The notes under the pieces were generated by a model that searched no databases, had not been told where the DNA came from, and saw only the letters and a list, made by a program, of their open reading frames with translations. A DNA stretch of 64,000 nt from Actinoplanes sp. SE50/110 (lineage in GTDB: Bacteria; Actinomycetota; Actinomycetes; Mycobacteriales; Micromonosporaceae), in assembly GCF_900119315.1 (NCBI RefSeq), contig NZ_LT827010.1, positions 7,496,001 through 7,560,000 of the forward strand, read 5' to 3'. The translations under genes were made by a program, and so were the position numbers. Position 1 is the stretch's first letter; the number at the start of each line of letters is the position of its first letter. Shown here one piece after another: positions 23,789-32,869 of this stretch.

Positions 23789-24298
23789 TCAGCCGGCCTG
23801 CTGCTCCACCACGATCCCGCTGATCACCTTCTGGCAGCGATCCAGCTCCTCGATCAGGCCCTGCATCTCCTGGATCGCCTCGACCGCGTTCTGCGTGTCG
23901 GTCCGGATCCCGCCGACCTGCGTGCCGATCTCGTTCGTCGCGGTCGCGGTCTCGTTCGCCAGGTCCTTGACCTCGCTGGCCACCACGGCGAACCCGCGCC
24001 CCGCCTCACCGGCCCGGGCCGCCTCGATCGTCGCGTTCAGCGCCAGCAGGTTCGTCTGCTTCGCGATCGTCGCGATCAGCTGCACCACCTTGCCGATCTC
24101 GGTGCTGCTCGCCTCCAGCCGCTGGATCACCTGCACCGCGGTCTCCGCCGCGTGCACCGCGGCCTGCGTGGCGGTCGCCATGTCATTGCTGACGTTGGCC
24201 AACCGGTTCGCCGAGTCGCGTTGCCGGTCCTGCGCCGACCAGTCCTCTTGGCCCGCACTGCTCGACGACCAGCTGTCGCCCTGATCCCAGTCGGTCAT
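23789..24298 (-). CDS. Soluble methyl-accepting chemotaxis-like signalling protein
   Basis: A 169-residue protein that is essentially only the tip of an MCP cytoplasmic hairpin. [20 protein letters not shown], then [20 protein letters not shown] and [19 protein letters not shown] form the highly conserved turn that binds CheA and CheW. There is no transmembrane helix, sensor or HAMP domain; the N-terminus is a polar Ser/Gln/Asp-rich stretch. ATG 24298 gives [10 protein letters not shown]; an upstream ATG at 24334 adds 12 residues. It may serve as a soluble adaptor or use its short N-terminus to dock elsewhere. No che genes are in the window. Confidence 0.85.
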   Translation of the reverse strand: MTDWDQGDSWSSSSAGQEDWSAQDRQRDSANRLANVSNDMATATQAAVHAAETAVQVIQRLEASSTEIGKVVQLIATIAKQTNLLALNATIEAARAGEAGRGFAVVASEVKDLANETATATNEIGTQVGGIRTDTQNAVEAIQEMQGLIEELDRCQKVISGIVVEQQAG

Positions 24299-24385
24299 TT
24301 CGTGGTGATCCCTTTCTACCGATACGTAGAACATCCCACCCGACCGGCCCGCCGCGGAGCGTTTCCGCCGGAAAACCCACGATCT

Positions 24386-24898
24386 TTACGATCGATCCCG
24401 CTCAGCGGGGGCCGCCGACCCCGCCGCCAGCAGCTCGGCCAGGAACCCGGCCAGCACCGCGTCCTGTTCCGCGGTCAGCGGCTCTCGCGGAATGTCCCAG
24501 GTCCTGCCGGCGATGGTGCGCAGCAGGTAGGCGTCGTCCTCCTGCCGCAACCAGGTGAACGCCGACCACGCAAGCTTGGCCGATGTCTTCGCGGTCCAGG
24601 ACGTGAAGCTCTCGTCGGTCAGCACGTAGGTGCGTGGCTCTCGCCAGTCGGCCGGCACGACGACCTCTTGCCGCCACCGCAGGAACGCGACACCGGCGAG
24701 CGCGGCTGCCACCGCGATCAGCACCCCGCCGGCCGCCAGCTCGCTACGCACCGACCCGGCGGCGCAGCAGACGAGCCAGCCCAGCACTCCGAGGATGGCC
24801 GCGGGAATCGCGAACGGCCTGGCGACCTTGGACCCGGCTCCGGCGAATCTGCGGTGAAAGTACTCCTGCGACCGCGCATGGGTGAATTCGATGTGCAC
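24386..24898 (-). CDS. YcxB-like membrane protein
   Basis: A 170-residue protein with two central membrane helices (PFAIPAAILGVLGWLVCCAA and AAGGVLIAVAAALAGVAFL) and a C-terminal PH-like domain (YVLTDESFTSWTAKTSAKLAWSAF...YLLRTIAGRTWDIPREPLT), the pattern of YcxB-type proteins. Function is unknown. The GTG at 24898 (VHIEFTHARSQEYF) is preferred because AGGG lies six bases before it; an ATG at 24925 is possible. It lies downstream of the GH87 gene, from which a strong hairpin terminator separates it. Confidence 0.78.
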   Translation of the reverse strand: MHIEFTHARSQEYFHRRFAGAGSKVARPFAIPAAILGVLGWLVCCAAGSVRSELAAGGVLIAVAAALAGVAFLRWRQEVVVPADWREPRTYVLTDESFTSWTAKTSAKLAWSAFTWLRQEDDAYLLRTIAGRTWDIPREPLTAEQDAVLAGFLAELLAAGSAAPAERDRS

Positions 24899-24929
24899 GA
24901 CAGACCCTACAAAAGGATCTTCCAAATGG

Positions 24930-24964
24930 GCGTGCCCGCGTCCGGACGACGGACGCGGGCACGC
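24930..24964 (-). terminator. Hairpin terminator after the long GH87 gene
   Basis: A perfect 15-bp inverted repeat: GCGTGCCCGCGTCCG at 24930-24944, a 5-base loop, and its complement at 24950-24964. It begins 18 bases past the stop of the 1272-residue glucanase gene in the minus direction. There is no long U-tract, as is common for actinobacterial terminators. It would close the alpha-glucan operon. Confidence 0.75.
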
Positions 24965-24981
24965 TGCCTCTCACCCGGTGA

Positions 24982-27900
24982 TCAGTTCCGGATGATGGTG
25001 AAGGTCGTCGTCGGGTTCTCGATGTCCCTGTAGTTGTTGCTCAGCGTCAGGTTGGTGAAGGTCGCCGACCCCACCGCCGGCCCCTGTCCCGCTTCGGGCA
25101 GCGGGTTCGCCCAGATCCCGTAACCGCTCTTCGCGTCGAAGGCGTCCCCGCTGCGCTGCGCCCCGCTGATCGTCACGTTGGTGAAGACCGTGTCGGTGAT
25201 CGGGTTGACCGGGTTGCCGCCGATGTACTGGGTCTGGAACATGATGCCGGAGTAGGTCGGGTCGAGGATGTCGACGTTGCTGATCCGGATGCCCTGGAAG
25301 ACCTTGGAGGCGCTGAACATCCAGATGGCCGGGAAGACCTGCTGGCCCCAGAAGTGGCCGCCGGCCCGGACCACCGAGATGTTGTCGAGCACGGTGGGCG
25401 GGTTGGCGCCGAAGCCGTTCATCGGGTAGCCGAAGTCCAGCGAGCTGACCGTGATCCCGGAGTAGCACAGCGTGTCCGCGATGGAGATGTTCTTGAACGT
25501 GTTCGCGTAGCCGCCGTAGACCGCGATGCCGGCCGCACGCCAGGTGAGCAGGCTGGTGAGGTTGGAGAAGGTGTTGTTGATCTCGTCGGAGCCGCCGGCG
25601 TCGATGGCGGAGAACAGCGCGAAGCTGTCGTCGCCGGTGGCGCGGGACTCGTTGTTGTCGACCAGGTTGCCGGTGCTGCCGTTGGTCATGTTGATGCCGT
25701 CGGCGAAGGTGTCCCGGATCCGGGAATTCCTGATCACCATGTTGTCGGTGTTGGCGCCCCAGTACAGGCAGACCACGTGCTCGGCCCAGATGTCGTCGAT
25801 GGTGATCCCGGAGACGTTCGCGAAGTCGAACACCTTGCCGGGGCCGTCGATCCGGATCGTGTAGTTGCCCCAGAACGAGAAGTCGGCGAACGTGGAGCCG
25901 TTCGCGGTGGCGTCGGCCCGGAAGCCGGCGTCGGTCTCGGTCTGCGTGTCCGGCGTGTGGAAGCGGGTGTACCACGGGCCCGCGCCGATGATCTTCAAGG
26001 AGCGCCCGTACACCTGGAACTTGTTGGACGTCTGGTAGTCACCCGCCGGCAGGTAGACACCGAGCTTGGTGCTGTCCTGACGAGCCGTGTCCAGGGCCGC
26101 CTGCACCGACTGCTGGTCGAAACCGGTCGGTACCACGTACTTCGAGGGATCCGGGTCGGCGACCGGAGCGACCTGCTCCAGCTGGATGAAGTCGATCGCG
26201 ATGCTGCCGCTGTTCGCCGCGTCCTTCTGCAGCCTGATCGTGCTGCCGGCCGGGAACGACCCGGTCAGCAGGGTGTTCGCCTCGTCGTAGATGTGCCGCG
26301 GGCCGGTGCCGGAGTTCTGCGGCGCCGTCTCGCTGCCGTACAGCCAGGCGTACTTCGAGGTGAGCGCCAGCGTCCTGTTCAGCGTGCCGTTGACGTACAC
26401 GTTGATCGAACTGGTGGTGCCGTCCGGGATGGAGAACCGGGCGACGACCGTGTTGGTCGCGTTCCGGGTGGTCCACTGGACGGACGCGCCGGTCTGGTTG
26501 AGGGTGACCGCCCGGCGGCCGGACGCCTCGCCGGCCAGGTCGCCGATGGTGCGGTTCGGGCCGACGACGGCCGCGCCGCCACCGACCGTGCCGTCCTCGG
26601 CCTCGTACATGTCGTACGGCATGGTGGCGCCGCGACCGACGAAGAACGCCTTGTCGCTGGTGTTGTTGCCCTGCTTGACGGGCAGCTCGGCGGTGTCCGC
26701 GGCGACCACCGTGTGCACCGTGTACCTCCCGTTGACGGCGGTCCAGGTGCCCAGGTTGATCGACGGGGACGCGGCGCCGGCGGCGAGCGTGCCGGTGTAC
26801 GACCCGGTGAACGTCTTGACCGTCGTCGACCCGTTGAGGACGGTGACCGTGACGGTGTGGGCGCCGCTGCCGGTGGGCGCGGTGCCCTGGTTCCTCAGGG
26901 TCACCGAGAAGGTGACGGTCTGGCCGGCCGACGGGTTGCCCGGCGACCAGGAGACCGCCGAGGCGACCAGGTCGGAGCTGCTGACCGGGGCGACGACCAG
27001 GCTGGTCGGGCTGTTGTAGGAGTTGTTGGCGTCGTTGGTCTCGATCACCGTGTCGGCCTCGTCGACGACCGCGGAGACGGCGTAGGTGCCGGCATCACGC
27101 GCCCCGATCGACGCGGTGACCGTGGTGGCGGCGCCGGCCGCGAGTGCGCTGACCGAGGCGGTGCCCACCTTCGTCGTACCCAGGTAGAAGTTGACCGAGG
27201 AGGCGGCCGAGGCCGCCGTGCCCGCGTTGCGGACCGTGGCCGACAGCGTGATCGCGTCGGTCTCGACCGGCGAGGCCGGCGCGGTGGTGATGCCGGTGAC
27301 GGTGAGGTCGGGGTTCGGCGCCGGCGTGCCGATCACCTGCAGTTCGGCGACCTGGCCGCTGGGCGCGCCGGTGTTGGCGGTGAAGGACAACCGCAGGTCC
27401 GCCGTGGTCGCGGTGACCGGGATGGTCACCGTGTTGCCGGTCGCGGGATTGAAGGTGTACGTCGTGGAACCGACCAGGGTGGTGTACGCGGACGACGACT
27501 GTTCCCGGCCGAGCACCGCGAACGTCTGCTGCCGGGTGCCCCAGTCGCTGGACGGGTTGAGCTTGACCACCACCGAGGTGACACCGGCGTTCGCGCCGAG
27601 CTTCACGGTCAGGTTCGCCGGGTACGCGCTGCCCTCCCAGTAGGTGGCGGTGTCGTTGTCGTCGGCATTGGTGGCGACGAACGTGAAGACCGTCGAGGAT
27701 GCCTCGATCGGCTTGCCGACCGCCAGGTTGGTGCCGGTCTGTGGGGCGCCGGTCCGGGTCACCGTGTTGCTGGCCGCCGACTCGTTGCCGGCCGCGTCGC
27801 GCGCCTTCACGTAGTAGGCGACGGTCGCGGTGTCGGGCTGGCTGTCGGTGTACGTGGTGCCGGTGACCGTCGTCTTCAGCGTCCCGTTGACGTACACGTG

Positions 27901-28800
27901 GTAGCCGGTCACGCCCACGTTGTCGGTGGACGCGCCCCAGCTGAGCCGGATCTGCCCGCTCGCCGGGGTGGTGTAGGACAGGGTGCCGGGCGTGGTCGGC
28001 GCCTGGGTGTCCCCGGTCGCGCCGGTGCGGGTCACCGCGTTGCTGTTGCCGGACACGTTGCCGGCCGCGTCCCGGGCCCGGACGTAGTAGGCCACGGTCG
28101 CCGAGTCGGGCTGGCTGTCGGTGTAGGTCAGGACGTTCCCGGCCACCGAGGTGCGGAGCTGGCCGTTGGCGTAGATGTCGTAGCCGGTCACGCCGACGTT
28201 GTCGGTCGACGCGTTCCAGTTCAGCCGGATCTGCCCGCTGGCCGGCTGGGTCCAGGTCAGGTTCGACGGCGCGCTGGGCGCCTGGCTGTCGCCGCTGACC
28301 GGTCCGTACACCTCGAGCTCGGAGAGCTGACCGGCCGGCCACGCGGTGTTCGCGGTGAAGTTCAGCCGCAGGAACCGGGTGCTGACCGTGGTGAGGTCGA
28401 CGGTCACCGTGTTGCCCGAGGACGGGTTGAAGGTGTAGCCGGCGCTCGCCTTGAGCGTGCTGAACGCATTGCCGTCGGTGCTGCCGGTGATCGACAGCGT
28501 TTCGGTGCGGGTGTTCCAGGCGGTGGCCGGCGGCAGCTTGAGCACCGCCTGGTTGACCGGGGTGGCACTGCCGAGGTCGACCTGCAGCCACTGCGGGAAG
28601 GCGTTGTTGCTGCTCTCCCAGTAGGTGTCGGCGTTGCCGTCCCCGGCGTTGCCGGCCGGGTAGACGTCGGTGTAGCTGCTGGCGCTGAAGGTCTTGCCGG
28701 CGGCCAGGTTGGGGCCGGCGGCCAGCGCCGCGGGGGCGTGGACGAGTGCCGCGACCACGCTCGCGGCCGCCGCTGCGGCTATGAGCCTGAATCTGGACAT
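24982..28800 (-). CDS. Secreted multidomain GH87-type alpha-1,3-glucanase
   Basis: A 1272-residue exported enzyme. Order: signal peptide (to about residue 28, ending in ALAA); F5/8-type discoidin domain (30-170); two near-identical fibronectin III domains (175-350) each with ASTDNVGVTGY and AYYV(R/K)ARDAAGN; a second discoidin domain (355-495); two CARDB domains (500-720); a CBM6/35-type domain (730-875); and a C-terminal right-handed beta-helix. The helix carries DGIN near 1031 and TGDDS near 1055; the 23/24-residue spacing of these Asp residues fits the catalytic trio reported for GH87. Substrate is probably alpha-1,3-glucan (mutan, fungal wall). ATG 28800 is used; GTG 28812 is possible. 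Confidence 0.85.
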   Translation of the reverse strand: MSRFRLIAAAAAASVVAALVHAPAALAAGPNLAAGKTFSASSYTDVYPAGNAGDGNADTYWESSNNAFPQWLQVDLGSATPVNQAVLKLPPATAWNTRTETLSITGSTDGNAFSTLKASAGYTFNPSSGNTVTVDLTTVSTRFLRLNFTANTAWPAGQLSELEVYGPVSGDSQAPSAPSNLTWTQPASGQIRLNWNASTDNVGVTGYDIYANGQLRTSVAGNVLTYTDSQPDSATVAYYVRARDAAGNVSGNSNAVTRTGATGDTQAPTTPGTLSYTTPASGQIRLSWGASTDNVGVTGYHVYVNGTLKTTVTGTTYTDSQPDTATVAYYVKARDAAGNESAASNTVTRTGAPQTGTNLAVGKPIEASSTVFTFVATNADDNDTATYWEGSAYPANLTVKLGANAGVTSVVVKLNPSSDWGTRQQTFAVLGREQSSSAYTTLVGSTTYTFNPATGNTVTIPVTATTADLRLSFTANTGAPSGQVAELQVIGTPAPNPDLTVTGITTAPASPVETDAITLSATVRNAGTAASAASSVNFYLGTTKVGTASVSALAAGAATTVTASIGARDAGTYAVSAVVDEADTVIETNDANNSYNSPTSLVVAPVSSSDLVASAVSWSPGNPSAGQTVTFSVTLRNQGTAPTGSGAHTVTVTVLNGSTTVKTFTGSYTGTLAAGAASPSINLGTWTAVNGRYTVHTVVAADTAELPVKQGNNTSDKAFFVGRGATMPYDMYEAEDGTVGGGAAVVGPNRTIGDLAGEASGRRAVTLNQTGASVQWTTRNATNTVVARFSIPDGTTSSINVYVNGTLNRTLALTSKYAWLYGSETAPQNSGTGPRHIYDEANTLLTGSFPAGSTIRLQKDAANSGSIAIDFIQLEQVAPVADPDPSKYVVPTGFDQQSVQAALDTARQDSTKLGVYLPAGDYQTSNKFQVYGRSLKIIGAGPWYTRFHTPDTQTETDAGFRADATANGSTFADFSFWGNYTIRIDGPGKVFDFANVSGITIDDIWAEHVVCLYWGANTDNMVIRNSRIRDTFADGINMTNGSTGNLVDNNESRATGDDSFALFSAIDAGGSDEINNTFSNLTSLLTWRAAGIAVYGGYANTFKNISIADTLCYSGITVSSLDFGYPMNGFGANPPTVLDNISVVRAGGHFWGQQVFPAIWMFSASKVFQGIRISNVDILDPTYSGIMFQTQYIGGNPVNPITDTVFTNVTISGAQRSGDAFDAKSGYGIWANPLPEAGQGPAVGSATFTNLTLSNNYRDIENPTTTFTIIRN

Positions 28801-28829
28801 GCGGGAGCGCACCTTTCCATCAGAGGGGA

Positions 28830-28866
28830 CCCGGCGGGCGAACCTGGTGGATGGCCGCCCGCCGGG
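28830..28866 (-). terminator. Hairpin between the two GH87-type genes
   Basis: CCCGGCGGGCG at 28830-28840 and its complement CGCCCGCCGGG at 28856-28866 form an 11-bp perfect stem with a 15-base loop in the 73-bp gap. In the minus direction it starts 8 bases after the shorter glucanase stop and precedes the ribosome-binding site of the longer one. It could attenuate read-through or protect the upstream mRNA. Confidence 0.55.
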
Positions 28867-28873
28867 GTTCTTT

Positions 28874-31141
28874 TCAGGAGGCGTAGGCCTCGAGTTCGGA
28901 CAGCTGACCCGCGGGCCAGCCGGTGTTCCCCGTGAAGGTGAGTCGCAGGTAGCGCGAGGTCGCGGTCACCGGAATCGTGACGGTGTTGCCGCCGGCCGGG
29001 TCGAACGTGTACCCGGCGCTCGCCTTGACCGTGCTGAAGGTGGAGCCGTCGGTGCTGCCCAGGACGGACAGCGTCTCGGTCCGGGTGGCCCAGGCCGTCG
29101 CGGGCGGCAGCGTGAGCACGACGCGGGCGAGCGTGCGGTTCTGGCCCAGGTCGACGGTGATCGACTGCGGGAACGCGCCGTTGGCGCTCTCCCAGTACGT
29201 GGCGGCGTTGCCGTCGACCGCGTTCGCCGCGACGTACGGCCCGTTGGCCGACGTGGCGGTCACCGCCCTGCCCTGCGCCAGGTTGCCGTTCGCCGGGGGC
29301 GAAGGTGTGGGAGAAGAGGTCGGCGGGGGCCTGGTGCTGTTGCCCCACCGCGGCGCCGGCCACGGCCCGCAGTACGGCGCCGGCGTCTGCCAGCCGGAGT
29401 TGCCGCCGCCGTCGGTGATCGCGAGCCCGGAGCCGGTGCAGTTGTATGTCGGCGGGTTCTGCGCGATCCCGGTCGCCGTCACGTTGGTGAACGTGGCGGT
29501 GGCCGGCGCCTGTACCTGCAGCGCGAACGTGCCGGCCCCGGCGATGGTCACGTTGGTCAGGGTGAGCCCGCTGGTGCCGTTGCCGATCCACTGGATCCCG
29601 GCGTACGAGCTGTCCAGGATGTCGGTGTCGGTGACGTTCAGGGTCGCACCGGTGATCGCCCCGGAGTCGGGCCAGAACCAGAGCGCGCCGATCCCGAAGT
29701 TCCAGTTGTAGTCGGAGTTGCCGGTCCGGATCAGGGTGTTGCGGGCCAGCGTCCAGGTGCCGGCGACCGCGGTGGGGCCCTGCACGCCCGGGTACCGGTT
29801 GGCGACGTGCAGGCCGCCGCCGTTGGTGACGGTCTCGGCCATCACGTTGTCGCTGATCGTGATGTCCCGGCCGCCGTAGCTGACGATGTTGTTCGCCAGG
29901 ATCGGGGCCACCACGGTGTCGTGGGTGAACGAGTTGCCCACGTTCGGGGTGCTCTCCGCCCACATGGCCAGGCCGTCGTCACCGGTGTTGCGGACGAAGG
30001 TGTCGGTCACCGTGGAGTTGGTGACGCCCATGTGGAAGTTCACGCCGTCCGCGGTCTGGTCCAGGATCCGGCTGTTCCGGATGGTGAACCGGTCCATCGG
30101 GCCGTCCATCCAGGCGCCGACCTTGGTGTGCTGCATCCACACGTCGTCCAGCGTCGAATGGGACAGGGCGCCGCCGAACGCGTTCACCTGGTCCTCGTCG
30201 ACCCGCTCCTGGATGTCGCCGATCACCGCGAGGTCCTTGACCGTCACGTTCCGGCTGGGCCCGCCCTGGTTGGCGTACCTGCCGTAGATGCCGGCCGCCA
30301 GGTTCCGCTGGGTGGGGTGCCGCCCGCCGAACACGGTGTACCAGGGACCCGCCCCGGCCAGCGTCACCCGGTCCACGATCACGTGGCTGTACAGCGTGTA
30401 GTTCCCCGGCGGGACGTAGACCACCCGCCCGGAGGCGCTGCCCGCGTCCACCGCGGCCTGGATCTTCGCGGTGGAGTCGGTGGCCCCGGTGGGGTCCGCG
30501 CCGTAGTCGGCGACCGCGTCGATGGCGCCGGCGGGCTTGCCGATCGGGTCCGGCACGTTCTCGAAGTCGGCCAGGTCGACGGTGAAGCTGGGCGACTGCG
30601 CGGTGGAGCCGACCTGGATCCGGATCTTGGTGCCGGCCGGATACGTGGTGCCGAACAGCGCCCGGGCCTCGTCGTAGAAGTGGTGCGGGCGGCCGTCACC
30701 GGGGTTGTTGGTGAACGGGTAGTACCCGTAGTACCAGCTGTACTTCGAGGTGACCGGGACCGTCCTGATCAGCGTCGAGCCGGTGCGCAGGTCCAGCGAC
30801 GCGTTTCTGCCGTCCGGGATGCTGTACCGGAAGGTGACCGCGTCGGCCGGCTCGGTCAGGGTGAACTCGACGTATTCACCCGCGGCGTCGAGGGTGACCG
30901 CCTCGCGACCGGAGGCCTCCGAGGACAGGGTGCCGTAGGTGCGGTCGGTGCCGGTGGAGGTCCCGTTGGTCGCGGCCTTCTCGGCCTCGATCTCGGTGAA
31001 CGGCACGGTGGCGCCCCGTCCGGCGACGTCGAACGGGGACAGTCCGGCGGCTTGCGCCGCGGGTGATTGCCACATCACCGTGGTGACCGCGGCCGCGAGG
31101 ACGACGGCTGCGGTGAGGAGTGGGGCGGTGCGGTTGGCCAT
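28874..31141 (-). CDS. Secreted GH87-type alpha-glucanase with CBM35 and discoidin domains
   Basis: A 755-residue exported protein: signal peptide (APLLTAAVVLAAAVTTVMW, cut near AQAA), a CBM6/35-type domain (about 40-205; EAEKAATNGTST, GRPHHFYDEARALF), a pectate-lyase-like beta-helix (about 215-575), a Pro/Ser linker (PPPTSSPTPSPP) and a C-terminal discoidin domain (about 610-755). The helix has DGVN near 365 and TGDDG near 388, the same spacing as in the neighbouring larger GH87-type enzyme. It is a rearranged paralogue of that gene: the discoidin and CBM6/35 domains are clearly related but placed in another order. ATG 31141 has AAGGAAGGGA before it. Confidence 0.83.
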   Translation of the reverse strand: MANRTAPLLTAAVVLAAAVTTVMWQSPAAQAAGLSPFDVAGRGATVPFTEIEAEKAATNGTSTGTDRTYGTLSSEASGREAVTLDAAGEYVEFTLTEPADAVTFRYSIPDGRNASLDLRTGSTLIRTVPVTSKYSWYYGYYPFTNNPGDGRPHHFYDEARALFGTTYPAGTKIRIQVGSTAQSPSFTVDLADFENVPDPIGKPAGAIDAVADYGADPTGATDSTAKIQAAVDAGSASGRVVYVPPGNYTLYSHVIVDRVTLAGAGPWYTVFGGRHPTQRNLAAGIYGRYANQGGPSRNVTVKDLAVIGDIQERVDEDQVNAFGGALSHSTLDDVWMQHTKVGAWMDGPMDRFTIRNSRILDQTADGVNFHMGVTNSTVTDTFVRNTGDDGLAMWAESTPNVGNSFTHDTVVAPILANNIVSYGGRDITISDNVMAETVTNGGGLHVANRYPGVQGPTAVAGTWTLARNTLIRTGNSDYNWNFGIGALWFWPDSGAITGATLNVTDTDILDSSYAGIQWIGNGTSGLTLTNVTIAGAGTFALQVQAPATATFTNVTATGIAQNPPTYNCTGSGLAITDGGGNSGWQTPAPYCGPWPAPRWGNSTRPPPTSSPTPSPPANGNLAQGRAVTATSANGPYVAANAVDGNAATYWESANGAFPQSITVDLGQNRTLARVVLTLPPATAWATRTETLSVLGSTDGSTFSTVKASAGYTFDPAGGNTVTIPVTATSRYLRLTFTGNTGWPAGQLSELEAYAS

Positions 31142-31166
31142 GGGTCCCTTCCTTGGTGTGGCCAGC

Positions 31167-31217
31167 CCCCGGTTTCCTTCGTCCTGCCGTGCGGCGCCCC
31201 CGGCGGTGGAACCGGGG
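31167..31217 (-). terminator. Possible hairpin between GH13 and the CBM35-GH87 gene
   Basis: CCCCGGTTTCC at 31167-31177 can pair with GGAACCGGGG at 31208-31217 (one bulged base), enclosing a 30-base loop, in the 91-bp gap. It starts 16 bases past the GH13 stop in the minus direction. A partial terminator or processing site is plausible; the loop is long. Confidence 0.35.
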
Positions 31218-31232
31218 ACGTCGCCCGCCGGG

Positions 31233-32792
31233 TTAGAGGCGCAGCCAGATCGCGGTGTCCCGGGGGAGGAGGTCACCGTCGAGCGGGCCGCTGGCGAGCA
31301 GGATGGTCTGGTGCTCCGGCAGCCGAACGGGTGCGCCGGAGAGGTTGAGCAGGCAGGCGAAATCGGCGCCGCGGTGGTACGCCAGCACGTCGTCGCCGTG
31401 GTCGAACCAGGTCATCGCGGGGTCGTCGAGATGCTCACCGCGGAGCCGGATGGCCGACCGGTAGAGCTCCAGCATCGAGTTCGGGTCGCCGGTCTGCGCC
31501 GCCACGGTGCGGTCCTTCCACTCGGCCGGCTGGGGCAGCCACGGGTCGGTGCTGCTGAACCCGAACGGCGGTTCGTCGCCCGACCAGGGCAGCGGCACCC
31601 GGCAGCCGTCCCGGGTGTGCCCGCGCCGCCCGTACATCGGATCCTGGATCTGTTCTTCCGGGATGTTCTCGTTCTCCCAGAGGCCCAGCTCCTCGCCCTG
31701 GTAGACGTAGGTGGCGCCGGGCAGCGACAGGGAGAGCAGCGCGGCCGCCCGCGCCCGTCGGGTGCCGAGCTCCAGGTCGACCGGGGTGCCGTCGAGGTTG
31801 TTCTCGAAGCTGAACGTGGTGTCGGTCCGGCCGTAGCGGGTGACGTGCCGGGTGACGTCATGGTTGGAGAGCACCCAGGTGGCCGGGGCGCCGACCTTGA
31901 CATGCGCGTCCAGGGTGCGGTCGATGCAGGAGCGCAGCAGGGCCGGGTCCCAGGCGCAGCCGAGGAAGTCGAAGTTGAACGCCGCGTGCAGCTCGTCCGG
32001 CCGCAGGTAGTTGGTGAACCGCTCGACGTCCGGCATCCAGACCTCGCCGATCAGCGCCCGGCCCTCGTAGTCGTCGGCGACCCGCCGCCAGGCCCGGTAG
32101 ACGTCGTGCACCGCGTCCAGGTCGTGGAACGGGTGCGGCCTGCCCTCCTCGACCTCGGGCAGCGTGGTGTCCTTGAACAGCAGCGCGGCCGAGTCGATCC
32201 GGATCCCGTCGGCGCCCCGGTCGAACCAGAACCGCAGGATGTCCTCGAACTCGGCCTGGACGTCCGGGTGCTCCCAGTTGAGGTCGGGCTGTTCCGGGGT
32301 GAACAGGTGCAGGTACCAGGAGCCGTCCGGCGCCTTCGTCCAGGTGGTCCCACCGAACTCCCCCGTCCAGCCGGTGGGCATCCGTTCGGACGGGGGCCGG
32401 AACCAGAAGTAGTCCCGCTCGGGCGCGTCCGGTGCGGCGATCGCCGCCCTGAACCACGGGTGCTCGGCGGAGATGTGGTTCGGAACGATGTCGACGATCA
32501 TCCGGATCCCGGCCGCGTGCGCCTCGGCGATCAGCGCCTCGGCGCCGGCCAGGGTGCCGAAGACCGGGTCGACGTCGCGGAAGTCGGCCACGTCGTATCC
32601 GGCGTCCGCCATCGGCGACGGGTACCACGGGCTCATCCAGATCGCGTCCACCCCGAGGTCGCGGAGGTGGCCCAGGCGGGCGCGGATGCCGTTGATGTCA
32701 CCGACGCCGTCGCCGTCGGAGTCGGCGAAACTCCGGGGATACACCTGGTAGATGACCGCGTCGCGCCACCACGCACTGTCTTTTGCGGACAC
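31233..32792 (-). CDS. GH13 alpha-glucosidase of the alpha-glucan locus
   Basis: A 519-residue intracellular GH13 enzyme. Residues: QVYPRSFADSDGDGVGDING at 16, IVDIVPNHISAEHPWF at 99, nucleophile D200 in DGIRIDSAALLF, acid/base E250 in ALIGEVWMP, and D312 in LSNHDVTRHVTRYG. The FENNLDGTPVDLELGTRRAR segment is typical of actinobacterial GH13_30-like alpha-glucosidases. There is no signal peptide, so it should hydrolyse imported oligosaccharides. It starts with GTG at 32792. It lies between the permease gene and the secreted glucanases on one strand, with operator-like sequence in the gap before it. Confidence 0.93.
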   Translation of the reverse strand: MSAKDSAWWRDAVIYQVYPRSFADSDGDGVGDINGIRARLGHLRDLGVDAIWMSPWYPSPMADAGYDVADFRDVDPVFGTLAGAEALIAEAHAAGIRMIVDIVPNHISAEHPWFRAAIAAPDAPERDYFWFRPPSERMPTGWTGEFGGTTWTKAPDGSWYLHLFTPEQPDLNWEHPDVQAEFEDILRFWFDRGADGIRIDSAALLFKDTTLPEVEEGRPHPFHDLDAVHDVYRAWRRVADDYEGRALIGEVWMPDVERFTNYLRPDELHAAFNFDFLGCAWDPALLRSCIDRTLDAHVKVGAPATWVLSNHDVTRHVTRYGRTDTTFSFENNLDGTPVDLELGTRRARAAALLSLSLPGATYVYQGEELGLWENENIPEEQIQDPMYGRRGHTRDGCRVPLPWSGDEPPFGFSSTDPWLPQPAEWKDRTVAAQTGDPNSMLELYRSAIRLRGEHLDDPAMTWFDHGDDVLAYHRGADFACLLNLSGAPVRLPEHQTILLASGPLDGDLLPRDTAIWLRL

Positions 32793-32869
32793 GAGAACTC
32801 ACTTTCTGCGTATTATTGCAGCATTTTTTGCGCTTTAAGAGGCGAGCGCCTCCCTTTTCCGGGTGATGC
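32793..32869 (-). promoter_or_regulatory. AT-rich promoter/operator region before GH13
   Basis: A 77-bp AT-richer gap between the permease stop and the GH13 start. It contains TGCGTATTATTGCA at 32807-32820 (TGC/GCA ends, imperfect dyad), followed by GCATTTTTTGCGC. The TGCA/TTTTGCG words resemble those upstream of the LacI gene. This suggests a second promoter within the locus under the same regulator (inference). Confidence 0.45.

Noticed and set aside
25354-28935. A 1193-codon plus-strand open frame
   Set aside because: It is antisense to the GH87-type glucanase gene, Arg/Gly/Val-rich with no domain, and arises from GC-biased third positions.
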